This document shows, one piece after another, positions 44,635 through 54,050 of a DNA stretch of 64,000 nucleotides. Within the stretch, counting starts at the first letter, position 1. Each line of letters begins with the position of its first letter. This DNA comes from Hericium rajendrae. Taxonomy: Eukaryota; Basidiomycota; Agaricomycetes; Russulales; Hericiaceae. The notes beneath the pieces were generated by a model. The model was not told the origin of the DNA. It made no database searches and saw only the letters and a list, made by a program, of their open reading frames with translations. Position numbers and translations under genes: made by a program. The stretch spans positions 1,178,001 to 1,242,000 of the forward strand of contig CM065881.1 in NCBI GenBank assembly GCA_033439255.1. Direction: 5' to 3'.

Positions 44635-45953
44635 TCAGTCAAATATACATCCGCCGTCAATGTTGAGCTGTCAAACAGAGGGATTAGCGCACAGCTCGCG
44701 AGATGAGGATGCCGCGGGAGTCGTCTCTAAACCGCGCACGGTGACGAATTGGTAACACATACAGTTTGCCCTTCGGATTCGGATATATTATTGATTTGGA
44801 CAAAATGAAAAAGAGGCTGCGGCGTTATACTCACCAGTAATCTGATGAGCCCCCTTAGATGCGAAGAAGGAAACGGCGGTAGCTATGTCCTCAGTGTGAG
44901 TGATGGATTTGGTACTGGTTGCCTTCGCGAGCTGCACAGCGTATAAATGAGGATGTCCGGCATAGAATCGAAATGGGATTGGTGATACTGACTTCTGCAT
45001 AAAAGTCGTCCATTGAACCGGGGAATCGAAACGAACTGAGATTGACTATGATTATAAAATTGGACAAGATCGGAACCATTGAAGCATTAAGCTTACGAAA
45101 ATCAGTCTTCGTGGGTCCAGGCGCGTAGGCGTTGACTGTGATGTTGTGTTTTCCTAGCTCCATGGCTAGAATACAAAAGGTCGAGAATGAGTCCGCCGAT
45201 TCAGGCATATATGGATTCAAAGGGGATACATACCAGCGCATTGTGTCAGGCCTCGAATGCCGAACTTGCTTGCTGAATACGCCCCTAGTTCTGCCATACC
45301 TGCAGCGGGTTCAACTACAGAAAACTTTGTAGATAAAGTGAAATGACCTTGTTTTCCGGAACTTGAACAGGCACCTTCAGCAAATGTGAGCTGGAGTCGG
45401 CCTAGATCGTTGCCTGTGGGTGTTGACGTACCAATGATGCGGCCTCCACGACCTTGCATAACCATTCGCTTTCCCGCATATTTGTAACATAAGAATGTGC
45501 CACGTAGGTTGGTGGCAATAATACGATCAAATTCCTCGGATGGAGCTGAAGAACCAGGTCTCGACCAAGTTAAAGACAATTCGATGATGCTCACTTTCGA
45601 GAATCTCGGAAATGTAGCAAACCCCTGCGTTTGCGACCATCTTAACGTCGTCCGAACCAAATGAGCGCATTTTCGGTATCAGTAAATTAGGGGATGCTCA
45701 CAATGTCAAGGCTGCCGAGCTGAGCTACGGTCTCCAATATCATTCCTTCCACTTGGTCCTCCTGTGATACATCAGCATAGACTGCCGCACCCTTCTGTCC
45801 ACCCGTGTGAACCTCCTTCACAACTGCCTCTACCTTCTCTTTGTTTGTCGTCAAGTCGTTCACGGCAATATAAAACCCTTCTGAAGCGAGTCGAAGTGCG
45901 ATAGCGCGGCCGATACCTTGTCCCGCCCCTGTGACGAGAGCAACCCTGGACAT
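44635..45953 (-). CDS. Short-chain dehydrogenase/reductase (diacetyl/acetoin reductase-like)
   Basis: A classical SDR with about seven exons. From ATG at 45953: SRVALVTGAGQGIGRAIALR (TG...GIG nucleotide-binding motif), ADVSQEDQVEGMI, an NAG block across an intron (VANAGVC), IIATNLRGTFLCYKYAGKRM, GRIIGTSTP, LGAYSASKFGIRGLTQ (catalytic Y...K), AMELGKHNITVNAYAPGPTKT and ITGEQLNIDGGCIFD before the stop at 44635. The wording resembles bacterial and fungal diacetyl reductase/2,3-butanediol dehydrogenases, but SDR substrates are not readable from sequence, so only the class is secure. An intron splits the segment between the serine-loop and the Tyr motif. Confidence 0.85.
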
Positions 45954-46876
45954 GCCTGGAAAAACTTATAGAGGGAAAAGAGAGAAGTAAGAGGAAGTCT
46001 TGGTCTTCGCACTTTGTTTTAACGTGTAGAGGATGATTTCATTAGCGCGGCGCGGCGCCGTTCTACGTCATCAGAGCTGCGCCGATGGGTAGACAGACAT
46101 GCAAGCACGATTCTTGTCAGATACGTCTGGAGAAAATAAGCCGTAATTCATTGGGGCTAGATATTGCACGTCGGTCGCGTCGAAAGCATGCTAATCTTTC
46201 GATCCTGAACCCAGGGCAGTTCGAAATGTGGAACAGTTGATACAAACGCTCACCGAATGCCCTTAGATCTCTCAAACGGGCCCGATTGAAGCCAGATTAA
46301 ACAAACATATCCTGGCCACCCGTATGCGAAGGTTATTCAGGCGGACAATGCCAAATGAAGTTGATGGATGAGAGCAAGCTGTTTGATTCAGTTCAGCAGC
46401 TCGTGCTACTCGGAAGAGGTGGCCCGGGCCCGGGCCGGACGCGCGCCTGCTGCATCAGGCCTGCCAACACACACGCCCAGAACTTCTCCATCCCCTTCGC
46501 ATCTGCTCGTCTTGCTAGAAAATGCTTTACTTCCTAGAATGTCTTGTTTCATGCACTGCTTGTAACCATTGACAACTGTGGCCACGCCTTGCACAGTCTT
46601 CACCTGTCTGCGATGTCTGCTTCCGAGTGGCTCCAGTCGATCCGATACGTCGCAGATACAGCATCCAGTGAAGACCAGGAGATGTAGGCAAGCCCATCGC
46701 TCTTTGATTCCGTGAAGAACTGCCATGTAAGTACTGCCGAGGTGATGTGTGATTCGAGGCGATAATATACCTCCATACAGACGCCCACAATGCATCGACA
46801 CGGCCTCATGGTATCGGATATAAAGTCAACTTGCAAACGATATCGAGCAGACTCATCAGTTCTTCGGACCCGGACA
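45954..46876. other. Intergenic, divergent
   Basis: About 920 bp between the dehydrogenase and the first gene of the small tandem family. An antisense frame at 46406-46801 has no recognisable content. ATATAAAG at about 46818-46825 may be a TATA-like box of the gene at 46877. Confidence 0.45.
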
Positions 46877-47538
46877 ATGTGCTTCTCGCAACTATTCAAC
46901 CGGATCGCTGCGTCTTTACGCTGGCTCTTCTCATGTCTCTGGAGGCCCGTCAAGGGTCGCATGGGTGACGAAGAGCGGTGCCTTCTCCCTGGGGACGATA
47001 AGACAAAGTGATTATGCCATTATTTCGTATCGATCCTCGTTTGTACTGACTGGTTTGTCTTTCAGAGGATACACAGAAAATATAGAGGCTTCGGAGTCAT
47101 CGGAATCTGCTGCCCAACAGCCTTTGTATAGCCCTCGAGATCCATCCGCGTCTGAACAGACCGAAGAACAGCGCATTTCCTCAGAGGATGACAATACAAA
47201 GTAATTGCTTCTAAGCTTCATGTGTCTTTTAGATTCGCTGATAAGTACTTTTCATACAGAATCTACGCACATGGTACAGATGGCTCCGAGCCGTCAGGGC
47301 CACCGGCCCAGAAACCACCTTACAGGCCTCGAGGTTCACCTTCATCTCATGCGGCGACCCAACACGAGTAGGTATCGTCTTTTGACTTGACCTGTACCGA
47401 AGGGTCTCATGATGGCTGTCCAGAGTTCTACAGGACTTCTCTCAATCACTATTGAGCTCGAAGAGCCGGGTTCAGGCCCGCCCTGTAAAACCTAATACTT
47501 CGGGCATGGTGAGAGGTGGAACCAGCAGGCCCCGATGA
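46877..47538 (+). CDS. Small tandem family 1, member A (162 aa, four exons)
   Basis: Unrecognised family. Exons 46877-47007, 47066-47200, 47260-47367 and 47424-47538; all three introns are phase 2 and the frame is continuous. The start is MCFSQLFNRIAASLRWLFSC, an amphipathic, Leu/Arg-rich segment with two Cys. Exons 2 and 3 are both symmetric (135 and 108 nt) and resemble each other (SAAQQPLYSPRDPS against PPAQKPPYRPRGSPS), so one probably arose by exon duplication. The last exon ends VQARPVKPNTSGMVRGGTSR and shares the ARPVKP(S/N)(S/T) tail with members B and C. No signal peptide, membrane segment or known domain. An upstream in-frame Met at 46790 exists, but 46877 aligns with the starts of B and C. 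Confidence 0.65.
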
Positions 47539-48065
47539 ATGGCGGTGACTGTCTACCACCGATGGTGTTTCTGTCCTGCTTTCATTCATGAGCGCCTGGT
47601 GTCGATCTCGCATGATCCGTCCTTTTTTGACATACCCTAATCCCGTCACTAGTTCTTGGTGAGGCCCCAGTTCGTTTTCTGTTACGAAAGTTGAAATTAA
47701 ATTGACCGATATAGTTATGTATCTAACTATAGATTCGGCAACTTTGGTTCACACACATATTTCTTCCAATACTACGTGATCAGAAGTTGCGACAGCATTT
47801 CTTGTTCTACAACACCGCCTTGCTTCTGACGTGCGCGTACATCCAATGCAACATGGAGTCTGATGAAGACCAGACAAAGAGGCGGCCCCACCATGTATAG
47901 CCCCCGAGGCTACGAGCCCTAGGGAAAGCACTGCTTCAATATCATATCGAAGTGAGGCTCTATCACGAGCCGACACAACCATTGGTCAAGTCATACGCAT
48001 ACGATGCGCGCCGCGACTTGCCCAGCTTCGGCATTCACGAGCACATCGATCCCTCAGTCATTACA
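47539..48065. other. Spacer of tandem family 1 (A-B)
   Basis: About 530 bp without a gene. The last ~150 bp (from about 47915) is repeated ahead of member C, so it probably contains the promoter. Confidence 0.55.
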
Positions 48066-48429
48066 ATGCGCCCCGGTAGCGTCCTTCGCCAGCTCGCGGA
48101 AAGCTTCCGCCAGCTGTTCTCCTGCATCCCACGACGTGCGAAGGAACCTGTCCCTGATGTCGAAGAAGACTTCAGTCTTGGCGTGCCGCAAGGCGCGGCC
48201 CTGTCTTCCTGGGCGGACGAAGCGTGAGTCTTGCTGACAAGTGGTTTTCCGGCATCGGCGCGATGGTGCTAATATGATTCTTCTTAGAACGGTGGACTCA
48301 AGCTTGCGCAGACCTGACTTCGACAATCGTCGTCAGCGTTATTTCAAAGTTGCTCCTCAGGCCCGTCCTGTGAAGCCCTCCTCCGGCGCATCGTTGGCAA
48401 TGGTGAAAGGCGCAGAGAAGCCCCGGTGA
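48066..48429 (+). CDS. Small tandem family 1, member B (99 aa)
   Basis: Exons 48066-48223 and 48288-48429, phase 2 intron. The protein starts MRPGSVLRQLAESFRQLFSC, continues IPRRAKEPVPDVEEDF and LGVPQGAALSSWADEA, then LRRPDFDNRRQRYFK and ends with ARPVKPSSGASLAMVKGAEK and three further residues. Very similar to member C: identical exon 1 length (158 nt), the same intron position and a nearly identical intron start (GTGAGTCTTGCTG). An amphipathic helix at the N terminus could associate with membranes, but there is no clear signal peptide. An in-frame Met upstream at 47952 exists; the ATG at 48066 is preferred because it is the one conserved in C. Function unknown; no domain recognised. Confidence 0.7.
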
Positions 48430-48882
48430 TCGAAGCGGATGCCAGTCTTGCTGTAATGTACAGTAAGAGGGGATGCTGAACGAGCCTGTATTTTACTGGT
48501 CAGACGCCACTGCAGTTGTGCCCATGCGCGGGCAGATCTGCAAAGGGTAAGCTCAAATTTGTTCCAGCGTTCGTCGTCTATCACGAAAAATATTGATGCT
48601 TCGGTATAAATGTATCGTTCTGGAACGTGGCCGTCCATCCGAAGAGTGTAAACGCCAAATTCCCTTCTCCAAGGAGCAGGCAAAGATGTCACTCGACCAC
48701 AGCTACCATGCTGCAGTGCATAGCCCCGGAAGCCACAGACCTATATGCAGTGCCCAATATCATATCGAATGAAGGCTCTACTATGCGTCGACACAGCCAT
48801 TGGTCGAGTATACTCATAAGATGCGGGTCGCCCAGCTCCGGCGTTCACGAGCACACCGATCTCCCAAGCCTTAGCCATTACA
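48430..48882. other. Spacer of tandem family 1 (B-C)
   Basis: About 450 bp. The part from about 48735 is a degenerate copy of the promoter of member B: CCAATATCATATCGAA against TCAATATCATATCGAA, GACACAGCCATTGGTC against GACACAACCATTGGTC, and CGTTCACGAGCACA against CATTCACGAGCACA. Confidence 0.65.
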
Positions 48883-49221
48883 ATGCGCCCCGGTAACATC
48901 CTTCACCAGCTCGCGGAAAGTTTTCGCCGGCTGTTCTGCATTCCATGGCGTGCGGAGGAACCCCTCGGGCTCCTTTACCACGAAGATGTCAGTCTTGCTG
49001 TACCGCAAGGTGCAGCCAAGACTTCCCGGGCCGACGATGTGTGAGTCTTGCTGCAAGTGGTTTCCCGGCATAGGCATGATGGTGCTAATATGATTTCTCT
49101 TAGGTCGGTGGACGATGATTTCCGACCAACTTTGCGCAGACCTGACTTCCAGGCTCGTCCTGTGAAGCCCTCCTCCGGCGCGTCGTTGGCAGTAGTGCAA
49201 GGTGGACACAAGCCTCGATGA
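48883..49221 (+). CDS. Small tandem family 1, member C (91 aa)
   Basis: Exons 48883-49040 and 49104-49221, phase 2 intron. The protein starts MRPGNILHQLAESFRRLFC, continues IPWRAEEPLGLLYHEDVSLA and VPQGAAKTSRADDV, then SVDDDFRPTLRRPDF and ends in QARPVKPSSGASLAVVQGGH and two or three further residues. Compared with member B it lacks the NRRQRYFKVAP segment. No stop or frame problem, so both copies are probably expressed. Its second Cys is lost compared with A (LFSC), which has one at the same place in B. Family function unknown. Confidence 0.7.
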
Positions 49222-50608
49222 TTGAGGCAGAATTTCCAGTGTTCAGCTATGATCTGCGTCATCGAAGCATTTATTGACTAGCCAGTAACTATCAGTGGTA
49301 CATATACTGAATCCTCGTTATGCTTCTCTTCGACATATCTCTATTTATATTCTGGTCATGAGCTTCATAAGCCTCTCTCGGTGAGTGTTGCGTTGTCATA
49401 TTCATAAACACTGACTTGTATCCCAGAAGGGTACGCCTATATATACCTGGCGGACTTGAATCGGACCCAAATCATGCCCTCAGTCATCTAATGAGACCGC
49501 GATTTCAGGACTGGTTTTCTTGATTGGACCAATCGAGGCTACAGTACGGCTGACGGTTCGGTATTGTAGGTAAAGCCGTCTGCGCGACTGCCTGCCACGC
49601 GGACCTGGAACAGGGATCAGAGGTGGTCCAGGGCAGAGGCGGTGAAATACACCAAGGACACACTACTTCGTCTTCCACTTTCCTTCTCGAGCTCCCTCTT
49701 ATCATCATTCGACTCAGTCCAGATGAGCGGTAATCTTTGGATGAATCACATCACTTCCTTTGCGGTGTAGGCCCTAGTCCATCAGATGTAGAACGTGAGT
49801 TCTCGCGCATTTCTTGAGAAGTCCTGCATACTGAGCTATCCCGAGATCCGACGCTGTCTTCTCTTGACATCGATAAAACCTGTGAAGCCAGCGATATGCC
49901 CAAGCACATTATCGTATTGAACCTTATGTACAATTTCTACGTCGCAATTGTGTGGTTTGTGTTCGACAACAGGGCACACCAGTGCATTATCGTGGTGATC
50001 TTGACGCTTCGATCACGTCTCATCTCCCGGCACATGGTCAGAACCTGATTATCGTGACGATCGCTGGGCTCTGAACTTCCTCTCGGCTTTAGAACTGCAG
50101 CAGTTCTATCAAAGGCGAATGGTGAGCAGCATGATCTCAGGCTTCACACTGGTTCTGTATCTTGATTAAATTCAATATTGTCCAAGCAGTGTCGTTTGAA
50201 GGGGTGAGGACAGTGCAACGGTAACTTCCAAGGACAAAGCCCCCGGTGCTATCTTTCACCGCCAATGCATCCATTCCTCACTGCCCTTAGGTATTCACAC
50301 CAGTATCCGGCACGCTTCAACGCCATGTCTTCCACGTTCGCATTTACCTTTGCATGCCACGGACCGAGCACGGAAAGAGGCACATTAGTAGGCCTGCGCG
50401 ACACCAAATGATGAAGCAACAAGTACCGAACAACTTCCCGCGAATTCCGAATGCCCTCACAAGCGCTCAATACCACAGCTTTCCATCTTCGTCCCTGTTC
50501 TGATCCTCATGTTAGGTATTTAAGCGATCCTCGGCGCCGCAGTGCGGGTGTTCGCCATTCATCTCATCGCCTGCCGGCTCACAGCTATCCTTTCGATTTC
50601 CGATCACG
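49222..50608. other. Gene-poor stretch between the two small families
   Basis: About 1.4 kb. A spliced short frame at about 49360-49490 (MSFISLS, then GYAYIYLADLNRTQ) is possible but weak. The last ~220 bp is the promoter of the first 11-mer gene and contains motifs shared with the next two copies. Confidence 0.45.
50516..50523 (+). promoter_or_regulatory. TATA-like core promoter of 11-mer family member D
   Basis: GTATTTAA followed by GCGA, 93 bp ahead of the ATG at 50609. The same GTATTTAA(A)GCGA element is 95 bp ahead of member E, and a weaker CATAAGAGCGA is ahead of member F. ATTCCGAA with GCGC(T/C) about 30 bp further downstream is also shared by all three upstream regions. Confidence 0.55.
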
Positions 50609-51242
50609 ATGGGCAGCTTGCTTTCCTGCTGTGCGGACGCTGCGGAAGAGGAGAAGCGTATTGTGACGGAACATATCAAGTACGTGCTGCCATCCCTTGA
50701 GAGTATCGTATATTGAGATAGAGTCCGCGATGCAGGGAGATGAAGGAGGAAGCTACCGACCAGGTTCATAAGGTGCAGACCGAGGCGCTTGGGCGCGTGA
50801 AGGACATGGAGGCCGCCGCGGTGGACAGGGTCCACGATGCGGAGGAGACCGCCGTGAAGCGCGTGCGTGAGGCGGAGGACGATGCCACAGACCATGTGAG
50901 GAAGGTCCATGACGATGCCAGTGACGAACTGCGCAACGTGCAGGAGGATGCGGAGGACGGGCTGCAGGATCTGCACTCGGATGCTGGGAGCGGGATTGAG
51001 CGTTTCGCTCCCGATGATGCTCTGTACGTATTTTCATATAATGGACTTCGATCTCGAGGATTAATTACTGGGTATCCTATGGCGTTAGAGAGTTCCTCGA
51101 GGTCGCGGAGGATGCGGCAAGCTTTGTTGATGATGGCTCGGACAACGAGCGCTCGCGTTCAGGCTCGCCGACGCACGGGCGGGCACCGCACACGATGTCG
51201 ACGAGGGCCAAGTCGACTGTAAAGTCGGGCCGTAAGAAGTGA
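50609..51242 (+). CDS. Lipid-anchored 11-mer repeat protein, family 2 member D (170 aa)
   Basis: Exons 50609-50679, 50736-51023 and 51089-51242, both introns phase 2. Exon 1 (71 nt) encodes MGSLLSCCADAAEEEKR; Gly2 with Ser6 fits the N-myristoylation consensus and Cys7-Cys8 are likely palmitoylation sites. Exon 2 carries seven 11-residue repeats: KVQTEALGRVK, DMEAAAVDRVH, DAEETAVKRVR, EAEDDATDHVR, KVHDDASDELR, NVQEDAEDGLQ and DLHSDAGSGIE. Such 11-mers form amphipathic 3-11 helices in LEA group 3, perilipins and synucleins, which bind membranes. Exon 3 is a Ser/Arg-rich tail ending TVKSGRKK. No transmembrane segment. A peripheral protein at a membrane or lipid surface is inference; the family itself is not recognised. 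Confidence 0.75.
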
Positions 51243-51687
51243 CACTATTATAGGCGCATCTCACCACTGTATATATCTTTTCTGTTTGGATCCAGCGTAT
51301 AGCTATGATGAACGTTTCATCTTTCTACGTCCTGTGATATGTTCAATGATTTCCGACCCAGAAAACGTCAAGCTCGGTATGTGAGCCTCGATTAGGGCTC
51401 GGCGGTGTGTTTAATTTCTCCTTACTTCTTACAACGTCACGAACTAAATACAGCAACAGGCGACATAGGGCCTGATCAGAACACCACTCTATTGATGAGG
51501 GAACAAGTCCCGAGCAGTCCGCTTTAATTCCGAACTATCTTCGCAGGCGCTACGGTCATCCCTTCCATGCGTAATCCTGGTTTTATCCTCGTGTATTTAA
51601 AGCGACTCAGGGCTTGCGCCGTGGGTATTTTCAGCCCATCGCTCGTCGTCCGCTTACCCCACTTGATCCTTGCCAGTCGCTGCAGCT
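51243..51687. other. Spacer of family 2 (D-E) with promoter
   Basis: About 445 bp without a gene. GTATTTAAAGCGA at 51593-51605 is the TATA-like element of member E, and AATTCCGAACT...GCAGGCGCT at about 51526-51551 the shared upstream motif. Confidence 0.6.
51593..51600 (+). promoter_or_regulatory. TATA-like core promoter of 11-mer family member E
   Basis: GTATTTAA (then AGCGA), 95 bp ahead of the ATG at 51688; position and context are conserved with the element at 50516. Confidence 0.55.
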
Positions 51688-52584
51688 ATGGGCAGCCTGT
51701 TCTCCTCTTGTATCTCCGCCGTGGACGAGACGAAGAAGAGTGTGACGGAGGGTGCCAAGTACGTGCCCTCGTTGATCTTGTGCTGGACGATAGCGATAGC
51801 GCGCTGACATGTCGCACGACAGGGGAATCAAGGATGGCCTCACCAGCCAGGTGAAGAAGGTGCAGGCTGATGCGGTCGAGCGCATGAAGGATCTGGAAAC
51901 CGCCGCGGAGAACAAGGTCAACGAGGTGGCGGACACCGCTGTGAAGAAGTTGGCCGAGGCGGAAGAAGAAGCCACGGCGCACGCGAAGAAGCTCCAGGAC
52001 AGCGCCAACGATAAGCTGCACGATGCGCAGGAGCAAGTAGAGACAAAGCTGCGCGACGTGCAGGACCAGGCGGAAAAGAAAGTACATGAGGTGCAGGATC
52101 AGGCGGACCGGAAGCTGCATGATATACAGGAGACGGCGGAGAAAAAGGTGAGCGAGGTGCAGGACAAGGTCGGGGAAAAGATGCAGGATATAGAGGGGAA
52201 GGTGCAGGATATAGAGGAGACGGCAGCGAAGAAGATGAATGAGGTGCAGAAGGAGGTGGGTGGGAAGATCAAGGAGACGGTTGATAAGGCGGAGGAACAG
52301 ATGCAAGACCTGAGCGACCAGGCCGATAGAGCAATTGATAAGCTCGGGCCTGATGATGACAAGTACGTGGCTTTGCTGATCTTGAGTAGTGGGCACTCAT
52401 GCGGATATTCTGTGACTATAGAGAGTCCTCGCGCACCAAGGATGCGAAGGATGCGGAGGGCGCGAAGGATGCGAAGGATGCAAGGGCGGCGAGCCCTGCT
52501 GCTGCTGCTGCACCGGCCCGCGAGCGATCAACCTCACCGTCGTCAAAAGCTCAGTCGTCTGAAAAGTCCGGCAGTAAGAAGTGA
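51688..52584 (+). CDS. Lipid-anchored 11-mer repeat protein, family 2 member E (257 aa)
   Basis: Exons 51688-51758, 51823-52362 and 52422-52584, both introns phase 2. Exon 1 (71 nt, as in D and F) encodes MGSLFSSCISAVDETKK, with Gly2/Ser6 for myristoylation and Cys8 for palmitoylation. Exon 2 has fourteen full 11-mers and one 7-residue unit, for example DVQDQAEKKVH, EVQDQADRKLH, DIQETAEKKVS, EVQDKVGEKMQ and DIEETAAKKMN. Leu/Val/Ile at positions 2 and 10 and Ala/Val at position 6 make one apolar face; the other face is Asp/Glu/Lys. The first six units align one to one with member D, so E grew by adding units in the second half. Exon 3 is Ala/Lys/Ser-rich (KDAKDAEGAKDAKDA) and ends SEKSGSKK. 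Unknown function; membrane or lipid-droplet association is inference. Confidence 0.78.
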
Positions 52585-53132
52585 TCCCAGAGAGTATCGC
52601 GCTTGCACTTCACGACATCCCATGAACACTCACTTTACATGCAATTTGTCTTTAGGTCTAATCACTGTTATGGCGAAGCATTTCATTTTTACTATACCCC
52701 TACCAGTTGGCTCCAGATATGTTAAGCGTCAGGCTCCTTACACGAAATTCGAACAACCCTGATGTTAGGTTCTGATCTTGTTTGATCTCGAATGTTCCGT
52801 TCATCCGTCCGACCATGAAATCGCCGGACATACAGACCATGAAGATCCTAACTGAATCTGTCTCGTGTCTGGACCCTCAATAAAGAAGTCAACAGTGTAA
52901 GTATCCGAATCAAATTAAATCTATGAAAGTCACAGAGATAACTCTAAATCTGGTATCATACCTGACAGGCATTCAGACCATAATGGCCCCGAGCAGTTTC
53001 CAAGGTTCCATGCCGATTCCGAATGCTTTCGCGAGCGCCAGGTTGCGTTCATAAGAGCGACCATGAAGTCTTCTGGAAGGCCGTATCGGCACTCATTAGT
53101 TCACCCATACCTCTGCATTGTTAGCATCACCC
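52585..53132. other. Spacer of family 2 (E-F)
   Basis: About 550 bp without a gene. From about 52985 it resembles the promoter regions of D and E (GCCCCGAGCAG, GATTCCGAATGCTTTCGCGAGCGCC), but the TATA-like element is weaker (TTCATAAGAGCGA at about 53049). Confidence 0.6.
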
Positions 53133-53569
53133 ATGGGCAGCTTATTCTCTTGCTGTGTTGAGACCGTCGAAGAGGAGCTGGACTATGCTAAGGACCGCGT
53201 TAAGTACGGATTTTCCATCATCGCGGTAGATCAAAGTATTGACTCATCCTTATATTGGTGCAGGGAGATTGAGAATGACGTCGTCGACAAGGTACGCGAC
53301 GCCGAGGAGGAGGCCGTCGAGCGCGTGCGCGATGCTGAAGATGAGGTCACGGAGCGCGTGCGGGACCTGGAGGATGATGCTGACAGTATGAAAGGACGGT
53401 ACGGCGACGACGAAGAGTTCGTGCTTTCGTTGGTTTATCAGGTGGCAGGACCTCATCATGACTGGGTACCAGGGAGCGTGCGGCAGCGGTCACGCACGAT
53501 CGGCCTGCTAGACAAACGCGCACGCCAGTTAAAGGCAAACCGGCTACGAAATCGGCCCATAAGAAGTAG
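53133..53569 (+). CDS. Lipid-anchored 11-mer repeat protein, family 2 member F (100 aa)
   Basis: Exons 53133-53203, 53264-53398 and 53473-53569, both introns phase 2. Exon 1 (71 nt) encodes MGSLFSCCVETVEEELDYAK. Exon 2 is the shortest of the three, with about three repeat units (KVR, then DAEEEAVERVR, DAEDEVTERVR and DLEDDAD), all acidic-basic with Val in the apolar places. Exon 3 is basic and ends ATKSAHKK, parallel to SGRKK of D and SGSKK of E. Reading without splicing gives a longer frame, but the spliced model is preferred because it restores the same exon phases and the Lys-Lys tail. It is the most reduced member. Confidence 0.7.
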
Positions 53570-54050
53570 CCTGCTGAGAAACACATCAGTGATAACCACC
53601 ATGTTTACTGTTTTCATGACCCCTGGGCGAAATTGGGTGACTTTGGATGAACTCACGGCTTCCATAAAACAATAAGTCTATATATTCCCCGAAATTTACC
53701 ATTACAACAAACCTGTATTTGTATTCATTCCTTCTGGTTCCATTGTAAACCTGAAAATGGCATGGTGTGTTGACGTTGCGGTTGAGGTCAAGTTGAGGTC
53801 AAGTTGAGGAGGCGAGGAGCAACAACATGGTCCACGGACGATCGTGCGAACCTTGACAACACGGTCCATGGAGACCTAGATCTTCCTCGCTCAGATCTGT
53901 CATGGCCATGACGTCGCCAATTCCTCCCGACATGCTCAACGATACCACACCGTCTTTCTGTGGATGTTCGCAGTCTTTTGAGACTTTTATCTGCGAACTT
54001 TGTCTAGATAACTCCTAGAGACGACAAGTAATACTTTCGATTCCGCCAAC
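53570..54050. other. Intergenic
   Basis: About 480 bp upstream of the NAD(P)HX dehydratase gene. A short direct repeat (GGTTGAGGTCAAGTTGAGGTCAAGTTGAGG) lies at about 53781-53809. No gene. Confidence 0.55.

Noticed and set aside
49360-49490. Short spliced frame (MSFISLS plus GYAYIYLADLNRTQ) as a gene
   Set aside because: Only about 30 residues, no domain, and resemblance to known families was too faint to support.
50440-50500. Heat-shock element in the promoters of the 11-mer genes
   Set aside because: The shared TTCCGAA has only one base between TTC and GAA; a heat-shock element needs two, so the motif was reported only as conserved.
53347-53675. Unspliced longer reading of 11-mer member F to 53675
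   Set aside because: It ignores the two phase-2 introns conserved with D and E and loses the Lys-Lys tail.
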